Positions 1 to 8,947 of a stretch of 64,000 nucleotides of DNA are shown piece by piece. Numbering within the stretch: position 1 is the first letter of the stretch; the number at the start of each line of letters is the position of its first letter. The translations under genes and the position numbers were made by a program. The stretch spans positions 62,001 through 126,000 of the forward strand of contig NZ_QOWJ01000012.1 in the NCBI RefSeq assembly GCF_003332885.2, in the 5' to 3' direction. The notes beneath the pieces were generated by a model. The model was not told the DNA's origin, made no database searches, and saw only the letters and a list, made by a program, of their open reading frames with translations. The DNA is from Paracnuella aquatica (GTDB taxonomy: Bacteria; Bacteroidota; Bacteroidia; Chitinophagales; Chitinophagaceae).

Positions 1-1733
1 AAGGCATTGGCTGGGACCTGGCAACCAATACATCGCTGCAATGGATAAACGATACTACCGTTGCCGGCTACCGGCATTCAAAAGGTTGGGCCGAAGATCA
101 GCGCCTGTTTTTTACCGCTGTTTTTTCCAAAAAGATCAAAGCCTTTGCACTGTTTGAAGATACGGTGCAGCAATCGGGTAAAACTTACACCGGCAAGTTT
201 GTAAAAGGCATTGCGCATTTCGATTTGCGCAGCGGCGAAAAGCTGCAGGTAAAAGTGGCCATTTCGCCGGTAAGTATTGAAAATGCAGCGCTCAATTTGA
301 AAACCGAAATTCCGCATTGGAATTTTGCAGCGGTTGCAAAAGCTGCCGATGCTGCATGGGACAAAGAGTTGGGCAAAGTGAAAGTGGCGAGCAGCAACGA
401 AAGCAGGCTGCGTACCTTTTACACCGCCTTGTATCATACCATGATTGCGCCATCGCTGTTCAACGATGCGAATGGCGATTATATGGGCACGGATAAAAAG
501 GTGTACCGCAATGCGCCGTTTACCAACTACACTACTTTTTCCTTGTGGGATACTTACCGTGGTGCACATCCGCTGTTTACCATTTTACAACCCAAACGAA
601 CCGGTGATATGATTGCTTCGATGCTGGCCATTTACCAGCAGCAAGGCAGCCTACCGGTGTGGCACCTCATGGGCAACGAAACCAACACCATGCCCGGCCA
701 TAGCGGTGTGCAGGTGGTGGCCGATGCATACCTTAAAGGCATCAAAGGATTTGATACGGCACTTGCATATGAAGCTGTGAAAGCTACAGCCATGGGCGAT
801 ACCCGCGGGTTGGCTTATATCAAGCAATTGGGTTATATACCTGCCGATAGTATGGTGGAATCGGTAGCGATGGGGCAGGAATACGCCATCTCCGATTGGA
901 GCATTGCGCAAATGGCCAAACGCATGGGCAAAGCGGAAGACTATGCCTATTACAGCAAGCGTGGAAAGGGCTACCAGCAATACTTTGATAAGAGCACCAA
1001 TTTTGTGCGGGGCAGATTAAATGAAAAGGAATGGCGTACACCGTTCAGCCCGTTCCTGTCGCAACACCGCAAAGATGATTTTTCTGAAGGCAACGCATGG
1101 CAATATACTTGGCTGGCACCGCAGGATGTGGAAGGTTTGATGCAGCTCATGGGCGGCGAACAAAAGTTTGTTGCCAAACTCGACTCCCTGTTTTTTGTGC
1201 ACGGCGATATGGGCGAAGAAGCATCGAATGATATCACTGGTTTGATTGGCCAATATGCGCATGGCAACGAACCTAGCCACCACATTACTTATCTATATGC
1301 ATATGCCGGGCAGCCCTGGAAAACCGCCGAAAAGGTGCGCTATATTTTAGACAGTTTTTATACCGACAAGCCCGATGGCCTGATCGGTAATGAAGATGTG
1401 GGCCAGATGTCGGCGTGGTATATTTTGTCGTCGCTGGGTTTTTACCCGGCCAATCCGGCTAATGGACAATTTGTATTCGGTAGCCCGCTGTTCAACGATG
1501 CTACTTTGCAACTGGACGGCGGAAAGACCTTCCGGGTGCAGGCACGCAACAACAGCGCCGCCAACAACAAGTACATTCAAAAAGCAACACTTAACGGCAA
1601 GCCGTACACGAAATCGTACCTTACTTACAAAGACATCATGGCGGGCGGCGTGCTACAACTGGAAATGGGCAGCCAGCCATCCAAAACATGGGGCGTTGCA
1701 CCAAAAGACCGGCCCTATTCAGAGATCCGTTAA
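1..1733 (+). CDS. GH92 alpha-mannosidase, C-terminal part (5' end outside window)
   Basis: The reading frame is open from the window edge (first full codon at base 3), so about 576 C-terminal residues of a protein normally about 750 long are visible. GH92 enzymes are calcium-dependent exo-alpha-mannosidases that trim high-mannose N-glycans in the periplasm or at the cell surface. Family motifs seen are AGYRHSKGWAEDQ near the start, EGNAWQYTW (catalytic acid Glu codon at 1086) and GNEDVGQMSAWY (acidic residues at about 1392-1397). The second GH92 of this operon (6177-8486) has GDED at the last motif where this one has GNED, so the two may differ in linkage preference (inference). The next gene, glycosylasparaginase, starts 33 bases downstream. 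The signal peptide and N-terminal sandwich domain cannot be judged here. Confidence 0.93.
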   Translation, partial: GIGWDLATNTSLQWINDTTVAGYRHSKGWAEDQRLFFTAVFSKKIKAFALFEDTVQQSGKTYTGKFVKGIAHFDLRSGEKLQVKVAISPVSIENAALNLKTEIPHWNFAAVAKAADAAWDKELGKVKVASSNESRLRTFYTALYHTMIAPSLFNDANGDYMGTDKKVYRNAPFTNYTTFSLWDTYRGAHPLFTILQPKRTGDMIASMLAIYQQQGSLPVWHLMGNETNTMPGHSGVQVVADAYLKGIKGFDTALAYEAVKATAMGDTRGLAYIKQLGYIPADSMVESVAMGQEYAISDWSIAQMAKRMGKAEDYAYYSKRGKGYQQYFDKSTNFVRGRLNEKEWRTPFSPFLSQHRKDDFSEGNAWQYTWLAPQDVEGLMQLMGGEQKFVAKLDSLFFVHGDMGEEASNDITGLIGQYAHGNEPSHHITYLYAYAGQPWKTAEKVRYILDSFYTDKPDGLIGNEDVGQMSAWYILSSLGFYPANPANGQFVFGSPLFNDATLQLDGGKTFRVQARNNSAANNKYIQKATLNGKPYTKSYLTYKDIMAGGVLQLEMGSQPSKTWGVAPKDRPYSEIR

Positions 1734-1766
1734 ACCCTGATTCATTCCATTTTTATAAGCAAGACA

Positions 1767-2780
1767 ATGCTGAACAGAAGAAACTTTTTGCAACTGGGCT
1801 CGCTGGGTGCAGCCACTATTTTTTCGAATAAATTATTTGCCGCAAATGCAAAACCCGTGCGGCCCATTGTTATTTCCACCTGGAACGAAGGCATCAATGC
1901 CAATAGGCGTGCATGGGAAATTTTGCGCACCGGTGGCCGTGCCCTGGATGCAGTGGAAGCCGGCGTGATGGTTACCGAAGCATCGCAAAACTGCTGTGTG
2001 GGCTTGGGCGCCAACCCCGACCGCGATGGCATTGTAACCCTTGATGCCTGCATCATGGACGAACGGGGTAACTGCGGCAGTGTGGGTGCACTGGAGCGCA
2101 TCAAACATCCTATTTCGGTGGCCCGCAGGGTAATGGAAAAAACACCGCATGTAATGCTGGTGGGCGATGGTGCGCAAAAATTTGCAGTGGCCGAAGGATT
2201 TCCATTGGAGCCGCAACAGCTTTCGCCGGATGCAGAGAAGGCATACAAAGAATGGCTGAAAAAATCGGAGTACAAACCGTTGATCAACATTGAGAATAGT
2301 GGACACGGACCATTTGCGCCAACCCGCTTTGACAACGGTGAATGGAACCATGATACCATTGGTATGATTGCAATGGATGCGCAGGGCAACCTGAGTGGCT
2401 CCTGCACCACCAGCGGTATGGGTTTTAAAATGCGCGGACGTTTGGGTGATTCGCCCATCATTGGTGCGGGCCTGTATGTAGACAATGAAGTGGGCGCAGC
2501 CACCGCTACGGGCATGGGCGAGGAAGTGATCCGCATTTGCGGCACCCACCTGGTGGTGGAGTTTATGCGGCAGGGCCTGTCGCCGGAGGCGGCCTGTAAA
2601 AAAGCTGTGGAGCGGATTGTAAAAAAAGATGCAGCCCGCGCCAAAGCCAACCAGGTAGGCTTTATTGCCATCAACAAACAAGGGCAATATGGCGGTTATT
2701 GTTTGCAAAAAGGCTTCACCTTCGCGGTGTGCCATGCCGATGACAAGAACTTTATCGTTAACGGCAAACATTTGTTTTAA
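1767..2780 (+). CDS. N4-(beta-N-acetylglucosaminyl)-L-asparaginase (glycosylasparaginase)
   Basis: A 337-residue Ntn-hydrolase that cleaves the GlcNAc-Asn bond left after N-glycan trimming, giving aspartate and GlcNAc. The precursor autocleaves before the nucleophile Thr; the conserved HDTIGM motif puts that at Thr197, splitting the protein into alpha and beta chains. GlcNAc-binding glycines follow in the MRGRLGDSPIIGAG stretch. The N-terminus, with RRNFLQLG and then a hydrophobic segment ending near FAA, is a twin-arginine export signal, so the enzyme should act in the periplasm, like the Elizabethkingia homologue. It sits between GH92 and CutC on the same strand with gaps of 33 and 17 bases, which fits one operon for complete N-glycan and glycoasparagine breakdown. 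The activity call is strong from family resemblance. Confidence 0.93.
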   Translation: MLNRRNFLQLGSLGAATIFSNKLFAANAKPVRPIVISTWNEGINANRRAWEILRTGGRALDAVEAGVMVTEASQNCCVGLGANPDRDGIVTLDACIMDERGNCGSVGALERIKHPISVARRVMEKTPHVMLVGDGAQKFAVAEGFPLEPQQLSPDAEKAYKEWLKKSEYKPLINIENSGHGPFAPTRFDNGEWNHDTIGMIAMDAQGNLSGSCTTSGMGFKMRGRLGDSPIIGAGLYVDNEVGAATATGMGEEVIRICGTHLVVEFMRQGLSPEAACKKAVERIVKKDAARAKANQVGFIAINKQGQYGGYCLQKGFTFAVCHADDKNFIVNGKHLF

Positions 2781-2797
2781 CCATTGAATACACCCAC

Positions 2798-3541
2798 GTG
2801 AAATATACCATCGAAATTGCGACAAACGATTACACCACTGTTGCAGCAGCAGTAAGTGGCGGTGCCGATCGCATTGAGTTGTGCAGTGCACTATCCGAAG
2901 GTGGACTTACGCCATCGTTTGGATTGATCAAAAAGTGCAAGCAGGATTTTAGCGTGCCCATTTTTCCGATCATCAGGCCACGCAGCGGCGATTTTTTATA
3001 CACCGAAGAAGAGTTCCGTATCATGCTCGATGATGTGCTCCTGTGCAAAGACCTGGGTTGTGAAGGTGTGGTGATCGGCTTCCTGTTGGAAGACGGTTCG
3101 GTAGATACGGTGCGGCTGGAAAAAGCAGTGGCTGCCGCTTACCCGATGGAGGTTACGTTTCACCGCGCATTCGATCGTTGTGTGGATCCGTTTAAAGCAC
3201 TGGAAGATATTATTGATGCCGGTTGCCAGCGCATTCTTACATCAGGGCAAGAGTTGGTGGCGCCGGATGGTGCCGAACTGATTCGCCGGTTGGTGGAGGC
3301 CGCCGATGGCCGCATCATCATCCTGCCGGGCAGCGGTGTACGCAAGGAGAATATTAAAAGCCTGGCGGAACAAACCGGTGCCGTCGAGTTTCATTCTTCA
3401 TTGCGCAGCACGGTAAAAAGCAGCATGCAATTCCAGCATCCATCGTTTGTGCCAACAGCAGATGATTTTGTGGTGCCCGCAATACAGGAAAATGAAGTGG
3501 CCGCTTTAAAAACAGCATTGGCGGCAGTTTCCATAGCTTAG
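2798..3541 (+). CDS. cutC: CutC-family TIM-barrel protein
   Basis: A 247-residue protein with the whole CutC signature: an EIATND start, SGGADRIELCSALSEGGLTPS at residues 20-40, PIIRPRSGDFLYTEEE, GFLLEDGSVD, FHRAFD and ILTSGQE. The start codon is GTG at 2798, 17 bases after the glycosylasparaginase stop. CutC was named for copper homeostasis, but that role is weakly supported in bacteria. No metal-export or copper gene is near it here. It is embedded between glycosylasparaginase and GH125, so it may serve the glycan pathway, for example in handling a sugar or amino-sugar product (inference only). No signal peptide is seen, so it should be cytoplasmic while its operon partners are exported. 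Confidence 0.9.
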   Translation: MKYTIEIATNDYTTVAAAVSGGADRIELCSALSEGGLTPSFGLIKKCKQDFSVPIFPIIRPRSGDFLYTEEEFRIMLDDVLLCKDLGCEGVVIGFLLEDGSVDTVRLEKAVAAAYPMEVTFHRAFDRCVDPFKALEDIIDAGCQRILTSGQELVAPDGAELIRRLVEAADGRIIILPGSGVRKENIKSLAEQTGAVEFHSSLRSTVKSSMQFQHPSFVPTADDFVVPAIQENEVAALKTALAAVSIA

Positions 3542-3580
3542 CAAAACGGTTTGAAATAAAAATAAAAGCAGCAATACATC

Positions 3581-5002
3581 ATGGATAGAAGTGCGTTTAT
3601 CAGGAATATGGGTATGCTCACTGCAGGCATGGCCGTTCAAAAATTTTCGTTTGCCGCCATAGCTGATGAATTCCCGGTGGTGCGTACGCCGCTGGATAAA
3701 AGACATTTCCGCAGCAACAGCGTTGAGGCAGCCATTAAAACGTTTCAGTCGAAAGTTGCGAATAAAGAGCTGGGCTGGTTGTTTGAAAACTGTTTCCCCA
3801 ACACACTCGATACAACCATTGATTTTGAAGTAAACGATGGCAAGCCGGATACTTACGTGATTACCGGCGACATTGATGCCATGTGGCTGCGCGACAGCAC
3901 CGCGCAGGTGTCGCCGTACCTGCAGTTTGTGCGGGAAGATGCCGACCTGAAGCGGCTGATTGCCGGTGTGATAAACCGGCAAACGGCCTGCGTGTTGAAA
4001 GATCCTTATGCCAATGCATTTTTCAAGGATGAAAACAAAGTGAGTGAATGGAAGGAAACCGACATCACCAAAATGCTACCGGGCATCCATGAACGAAAAT
4101 GGGAGATCGACTCGCTGTGTTATCCCATACGGCTGGCGTACCTGTACTGGAAAGCTACCGGCGATACCGCACCTTTTGAAGCAACGTGGGAACAATCCAT
4201 TGCCACTATCCTAAAAACATTCCGCGAACAACAGCGCAAGGAAGGAAAAGGACCTTATTCATTTCAACGCAAAACGGCATGGGCCACTGATGGTGTGCCG
4301 CTGGCTGGTTATGGTTACCCGGTAAAACCTGTTGGCCTTATTTGTTCGATGTTTCGGCCCAGTGATGATGCCACTATTTTCCCGTTCCTGATTCCCGCCA
4401 ACTTTTTTGCCGTGGTAAGCCTGAAGCAGGCTGCTGAAATGTTGAATGGCATTCGCAAAAATGCAACGCTGGCGAATGAGCTAAAAGCACTGGCTACTGA
4501 AGTGGAAAAAGCCTTGGCGCAATACGCCACGGTAACCCTGCCGCAAGTGGGCAAAGTGTATGCGTATGAAGTGAATGGTTTTGGCTCCTTCAACCTGATG
4601 GATGATGCCAATGTGCCCAGCCTGCTTTCGTTGCCTTACCTCGGTGCCGTAAAGGCAAATGATCCGGTTTATATCAACACCCGCAAGCTGCTGCTTTCGG
4701 AGAACAACCCGTTTTATTTTAAAGGTAAAAGCGGCGCCGGCATTGGCAGCCCGCACACCGGTTTGGATATGATCTGGCCCATCAGCCTTACCATGCAGGG
4801 CCTTACCAGCAACAGCGATGCGGAGATTAAAAAATGCGTGGAGCTGCTGCGCCAAACACATGGCGGCACCGGTTTTATGCACGAATCGTTTCATAAAGAC
4901 GATCCAAAGAATTTTACCCGCAAATGGTTTGCATGGGCCAACACACTGTTTGGCGAATTTCTTTGGAAAACCTTCCGAGAAAAACCGCAGCTGCTGGCCT
5001 AA
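3581..5002 (+). CDS. GH125 exo-alpha-1,6-mannosidase
   Basis: A 473-residue protein of the former DUF1237 family, now GH125, whose characterised members remove alpha-1,6-linked mannose from N-glycan cores. Motifs are TYVITGDIDAMWLRDSTAQ at about residues 87-105, the DGVPLAGYGYPVKPVGL and MFRPSDDATIFPFLIP blocks in the middle, and FMHESFHKDD near the C-terminus, which carries the conserved catalytic Glu. The length is normal for the family. The N-terminal 25-30 residues resemble an export signal of the Tat type but lack a clear Arg pair. Its place after glycosylasparaginase and CutC and before a GH20-like enzyme and GH92 supports sequential trimming of the mannose core. The stop is 13 bases before the next start. 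Confidence 0.93.
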   Translation: MDRSAFIRNMGMLTAGMAVQKFSFAAIADEFPVVRTPLDKRHFRSNSVEAAIKTFQSKVANKELGWLFENCFPNTLDTTIDFEVNDGKPDTYVITGDIDAMWLRDSTAQVSPYLQFVREDADLKRLIAGVINRQTACVLKDPYANAFFKDENKVSEWKETDITKMLPGIHERKWEIDSLCYPIRLAYLYWKATGDTAPFEATWEQSIATILKTFREQQRKEGKGPYSFQRKTAWATDGVPLAGYGYPVKPVGLICSMFRPSDDATIFPFLIPANFFAVVSLKQAAEMLNGIRKNATLANELKALATEVEKALAQYATVTLPQVGKVYAYEVNGFGSFNLMDDANVPSLLSLPYLGAVKANDPVYINTRKLLLSENNPFYFKGKSGAGIGSPHTGLDMIWPISLTMQGLTSNSDAEIKKCVELLRQTHGGTGFMHESFHKDDPKNFTRKWFAWANTLFGEFLWKTFREKPQLLA

Positions 5003-5015
5003 AACGGGAAGCGAT

Positions 5016-6143
5016 ATGAAACCACTGCACCCATTTTTAATCTTCATTCTTGTATTGATATTGCAGGCGAATGCAAGGAGTCAGTCTATTGCCGATAGCC
5101 TGCCCGTTCGGGGAGTGGCCATTGCTGCACCATCGGCCCGCAACCTCGATTCGTTTGTTCTTTTTATAGATAAAGAACTGGGGCCCCGCAAGATCAACAC
5201 GCTGATTCTGCGGGTCGATTTTGGTTACCAGTTCACCTCTCATCCCGAATTAGTGGGCAATGGCGCACTATCCAATGGCGATGTGAAAAAGCTGGTAGCT
5301 GCCTGCAGGCGTAATGGCATTCGTGTTATTCCGCAGATCAATTTATTGGGGCACCAGTCGTGGGCTTCTACAACCGGCAAACTGCTACAGGTGTACCCGC
5401 AGTTTGACGAAACGCCATGGGTAAAAATGCCCGAGAAATACGAATGGCCTAATGCGGACGGTTTGTATTGCAAAAGTTATTGCCCGCTGCATCCCGATGT
5501 GCACCAAGTAGTGTTTGCACTGGTGGATGAAATATGTGCGGCATTTGAATCAGATGCTTTTCATGCGGGCATGGACGAAGTGTTTTATATAGGCGAAGAA
5601 AAGTGCCCACGCTGCGGCGGCCGCGACAAAGCAGAATTGTTTGCCGGCGAGGTGCGCAAAATTCGTGACCACCTTTCGGCAAAAGGCCGGGAGCTCTGGA
5701 TTTGGGGCGACCGACTTATTGATGGTAAAACAACAGGCATCGGTATGTGGGAAGGAAGTTTCAACAACACGCACCGGGCCATTGATATGATCCCGAAGGA
5801 TGTAGTGATCTGTGACTGGCATTATGAGCGGCCCGATAAAACCGCTGTGTATTTTGCTATGAAAGGTTTTAAAGTTGTTACCTGCCCGTGGCGCAAACCA
5901 GAGGTGGCGGTGCAACAAGTGGCAGACATGCACCAGTTCCGGCGCGATGCGCCAAAAGATCAAAAGGACCGTTATCTGGGTGTGGTGGAAACAGTTTGGT
6001 CTTCTGCCGGCGCTTTTCTCGATGGTTTTTATGGCAAAACAAATCCTGCAAGCAATGGCGATGCAGTCGATGCCGGCAACACACCCTGGGCTACATTCCG
6101 GGCCATGTACGACAACAAAAAAGTTCGTGCAAAAAAGAAATAG
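5016..6143 (+). CDS. Short GH20-like exported glycosidase
   Basis: A 375-residue protein, with ATG 5016 chosen because a signal peptide (MKPLHPFLIFILVLILQANA) begins there, 13 bases after the GH125 stop. The open frame extends further 5' only inside GH125. The catalytic GH20 Asp-Glu pair is visible in FHAGMDEV (Asp187-Glu188), preceded by the barrel motifs NLLGHQSW and YCPLHPD. The usual N-terminal GH20b domain is absent; the barrel begins right after the signal peptide. A CPRCGG metal-knuckle-like segment follows the catalytic pair at about residues 194-199. It probably removes a terminal GlcNAc or GalNAc from N-glycan fragments, but this short subgroup is poorly characterised and the exact substrate is unknown. 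Confidence 0.8.
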   Translation: MKPLHPFLIFILVLILQANARSQSIADSLPVRGVAIAAPSARNLDSFVLFIDKELGPRKINTLILRVDFGYQFTSHPELVGNGALSNGDVKKLVAACRRNGIRVIPQINLLGHQSWASTTGKLLQVYPQFDETPWVKMPEKYEWPNADGLYCKSYCPLHPDVHQVVFALVDEICAAFESDAFHAGMDEVFYIGEEKCPRCGGRDKAELFAGEVRKIRDHLSAKGRELWIWGDRLIDGKTTGIGMWEGSFNNTHRAIDMIPKDVVICDWHYERPDKTAVYFAMKGFKVVTCPWRKPEVAVQQVADMHQFRRDAPKDQKDRYLGVVETVWSSAGAFLDGFYGKTNPASNGDAVDAGNTPWATFRAMYDNKKVRAKKK

Positions 6144-6176
6144 CAATTCATCAATCAGCACCGATCTTATTTTATC

Positions 6177-8486
6177 ATGGCAATCAATTTTAAACAAGCA
6201 GTAGTACTCATTTCATCACTGGCTCTTTGTGTTGCAGCAAGCGGGCAGTTGGTACAAAAAGTAAGCGACCCCGTGGAATGGGTGAACCCCCTGATGGGCA
6301 CGGATTCGAAATACAGTCTGTCTAACGGTAACACCTACCCCGCCATTGCCGTGCCCTGGGGCATGAACTTCTGGACGCCGCAAACCGGCGCTATGGGCGA
6401 TGGCTGGCAATACCAGTATAGCGCCGATAAGATCAGGGGTTTTAAACAAACGCACCAGCCCTCGCCGTGGATGAACGACTATGGACAGTTTTCCATCATG
6501 CCCGTAACCGGGTCGTTGAAGTTTAAGCAGGCTGATCGTGCCAGTTGGTTTTCGCACAAAGCCGAAGTGGTAAAGCCTTATTACTACAGCGTGTACCTCG
6601 CCGATCATGATGTGACCACCGAGCTTACACCAACGGAAAGAGCGGCGCAGTTCCGCTTTACTTTTCCGCAGCGTGATAGTTCGTTTATTGTGATCGATGC
6701 ATTTGATAAAGGCTCTTATGTAAAAGTATTGCCTGCCGAAAAAAAGATTGTTGGATATACCACCCGCAACAGTGGTGGCGTAGGGCCTGCGTTTAAAAAT
6801 TACTTTGTTATTTACAGCGATAAGGCTTTTGCCAATGCAGGCACCTGGAAGGACAGTGTGCTGCAGCAAGGCGTTGCCGAGGCAACAGGCAACCATGCAG
6901 GTGCGGTCGTGCATTTTGCCACAAGGCGAGGCGAGCAGGTGGTGTTAAAAGTTGCTTCTTCTTTCATTAGTTTGGAGCAGGCCGAATTGAACCTGAAACG
7001 CGAACTGGCTGCGGACAATTTTGAAACAACAAAGGGTAAAGCAAAGGCCGAATGGAACAAACAATTGGGCAAACTGCTGGTTTCGGGCGGCACCGAGGAG
7101 CAGGTAAAAACATTTTATTCCTGCCTGTACCGTACGCTGCAGTTTCCGCAAAAGCACTATGAGTTTGATGCGGCTGGTAAGATGGTGCATTACAGTCCAT
7201 ACAATGGAAAAGTGGAAGCGGGCTACCTGTTTGCCGGCACCGGTTTTTGGGATACGTTCCGTGCACTTTATCCATTCCTGAACCTGGTGTATCCTTCCAT
7301 CAATAAGGAAATGCAGGAAGGTTTGATCAATGCGTATAAAGAAGGCGGGTTTTTGCCCGAGTGGTCGAGCCCCGGTTTCCGCAACGTAATGATCGGCAAC
7401 AACTCGGCATCGGTAGTGGCCGATGCATACATCAAAGGGCTGCGTGGTTACGACATCAACAAGCTGTATGAAGCCTTGGTGCATGGCGCCAACAACGAAG
7501 GACCGCTCACTGCTGTTGGTCGCAAAGGCGTAGAATATTACAATACGTTGGGTTATGTGCCGTACGATGTTAAGATCAATGAGAATGCGGCCCGTACATT
7601 GGAATATGCCTATGATGATTTTACCATTTACCAACTGGCAAAGGCACTGAACCGGCCCAAAGAGGAAATTGCATTATATGCAAAACGCAGCCAGAATTTC
7701 CGCAATCTTTTTGATCCCGAAACAAAATTGATGCGCGGAAAAAACAAAGATGGTTCTTTCCAGTCGCCGTTCAATCCATTCAAGTGGGGCGATGCATTTA
7801 CCGAAGGCAATAGCTGGCATTACAGCTGGAGCGTGTTTCATGATATTGCATCGCTTAAACAATTAATGGGCGGCAACGATATGTTTGTACGCATGCTGGA
7901 TTCGGTGTTTACCATGCCGCCGGTTTATGACGAAAGTTATTACGGTTCGGTGATCCATGAGATCCGCGAAATGCAGATCATGAACATGGGCCAGTATGCG
8001 CATGGCAACCAACCCATCCAGCACATGATTTACCTGTACAATTATGCGGGCCAGCCGTGGAAAGCACAGTACTGGATACGGCGGGTAATGGAGCAATTGT
8101 ACAAACCCACGCCGGATGGTTATTGCGGTGATGAAGACAACGGCCAAACCTCGGCCTGGTACGTGTTTTCGGCCATGGGCTTTTATCCGGTTTGTCCCGG
8201 TGTGGACCAGTACGTGCTGGGCACGCCACTGTTTCAAAAGATAACAGTTAGTTTGGAAAACGGTAAAAAGTTGGAGTTAATTGCACCAGCAACCAGTGCC
8301 AAAAATATGTACATACAAAGCCTGCAGTGGAATGGTAAGGCACATGGCAAAAACTGGGTGGGCCATTCGGAATTGCTGAAAGGTGGAACGCTCAACTTTG
8401 CCATGGGCAGCACACCCAACAAAGCCCGCGGCACGAAAGAGTCAGATGCGCCGTATTCGTTTTCAAAAGATGAAAAGGCGTTTTGA
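6177..8486 (+). CDS. GH92 alpha-mannosidase (complete)
   Basis: A 769-residue exported GH92 enzyme, the normal family length. It starts with a hydrophobic signal peptide (MAINFKQAVVLISSLALCVAA), followed by the N-terminal beta-sandwich (about residues 30-270, opening with VEWVNPLMGTDS) and the alpha-helical barrel. The catalytic acid is Glu543 in TEGNSWHYSW, and the acidic base residues are Asp652 and Asp654 in GDEDNGQTSAWY. The family needs Ca2+ and releases mannose from alpha-1,2 or other branches of high-mannose N-glycans. It is the last gene of the mannose-trimming operon (33 bases after the GH20-like gene), and a strong terminator follows 32 bases after the stop. Confidence 0.95.
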   Translation: MAINFKQAVVLISSLALCVAASGQLVQKVSDPVEWVNPLMGTDSKYSLSNGNTYPAIAVPWGMNFWTPQTGAMGDGWQYQYSADKIRGFKQTHQPSPWMNDYGQFSIMPVTGSLKFKQADRASWFSHKAEVVKPYYYSVYLADHDVTTELTPTERAAQFRFTFPQRDSSFIVIDAFDKGSYVKVLPAEKKIVGYTTRNSGGVGPAFKNYFVIYSDKAFANAGTWKDSVLQQGVAEATGNHAGAVVHFATRRGEQVVLKVASSFISLEQAELNLKRELAADNFETTKGKAKAEWNKQLGKLLVSGGTEEQVKTFYSCLYRTLQFPQKHYEFDAAGKMVHYSPYNGKVEAGYLFAGTGFWDTFRALYPFLNLVYPSINKEMQEGLINAYKEGGFLPEWSSPGFRNVMIGNNSASVVADAYIKGLRGYDINKLYEALVHGANNEGPLTAVGRKGVEYYNTLGYVPYDVKINENAARTLEYAYDDFTIYQLAKALNRPKEEIALYAKRSQNFRNLFDPETKLMRGKNKDGSFQSPFNPFKWGDAFTEGNSWHYSWSVFHDIASLKQLMGGNDMFVRMLDSVFTMPPVYDESYYGSVIHEIREMQIMNMGQYAHGNQPIQHMIYLYNYAGQPWKAQYWIRRVMEQLYKPTPDGYCGDEDNGQTSAWYVFSAMGFYPVCPGVDQYVLGTPLFQKITVSLENGKKLELIAPATSAKNMYIQSLQWNGKAHGKNWVGHSELLKGGTLNFAMGSTPNKARGTKESDAPYSFSKDEKAF

Positions 8487-8518
8487 TGGGATTTTGTGAT
8501 GTTTAGTTGCCTACTGGG

Positions 8519-8552
8519 AAAAAGCAACGCCAGCAACGGCGTTGCTTTTTTA
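8519..8552. terminator. Strong hairpin terminator after the mannosidase operon
   Basis: A perfect 13-bp stem (8519-8531 pairs with 8538-8550) has a 6-base loop, an A-run at its left foot and a T-run at its right foot, so it can act in both directions. It lies 32 bases after the GH92 stop and closes the first operon. Confidence 0.9.
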
Positions 8553-8605
8553 ATTAAATGCTTTAAAACCCATGCAGACGGAGTAAACTCTTATCTGTCG
8601 TAATT

Positions 8606-8730
8606 GTCATGCCGAACTTGTTTCGGCATCTACTTCGAGTTGAAGACATTTAATGATAAATGCAGTATTGCCGGTCTTTATTTCAAAACCATTCAATGCG
8701 CAGGAGATGCCGAAACAAGTTCGGCATGAC
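8606..8730. repeat. Small mobile-type element with 25-bp inverted terminal repeats
   Basis: Bases 8606-8630 and 8706-8730 are perfect reverse complements of 25 bases. Each arm is itself a small palindrome (ATGCCGAA, 5-base loop, TTCGGCAT). The 75 bases between the arms have no coding sequence. The layout is that of a miniature repeat element; similar short palindromic repeats are scattered through many Bacteroidota genomes (general knowledge, not checked here). Confidence 0.75.
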
Positions 8731-8822
8731 AGAATCCGAGGTAATGCTATTCACCCCGATCATCGGAAAACGTATTTACTTTTCTTTTAAGCCCGACTAC
8801 TTTAATTTCCTCCACAATCAAT

Positions 8823-8834
8823 GCAATCGTTTGC
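8823..8834. promoter_or_regulatory. Candidate LacI-family operator upstream of sulfatase 1
   Basis: The sequence GCAATCGTTTGC is a near-palindrome with the central CG typical of LacI-family operators. It lies 113 bases before the sulfatase start. The same motif occurs before the second sulfatase, the nagB fusion, GH109 and PNGase F. Confidence 0.6.
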
Positions 8835-8947
8835 TCAGGCAATGATGGGGTTTGTACGGCGTAAATAAAATACCTTTCCTTACACATGCCTGCACGTTGC
8901 ATAGCGGTAATAAAAATACTGCGCCGTGCAGGCTATCCAACGAAAAC

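Larger units (their letters stand above)
8487..8947. other. Intergenic region between mannosidase operon and sulfatase
   Basis: This stretch of 461 bases has no credible gene. It holds the terminator at 8519-8552, the inverted-repeat element at 8606-8730, a LacI-type operator candidate at 8823-8834, and promoter-like boxes TTTG (8851-8854) and TACCTTTC (8871-8878). Confidence 0.7.

Noticed and set aside
1833-2891. Long minus-strand open frame opposite glycosylasparaginase (352 residues), and similar long antisense frames at 14658-15746, 25148-26230, 39294-40376 and 41053-42234
   Set aside because: They are shadows of strongly coding plus-strand genes: composition is poor for a real protein (Cys/His/Arg-rich), there are no domains, and they do not fit the neighbouring operons.
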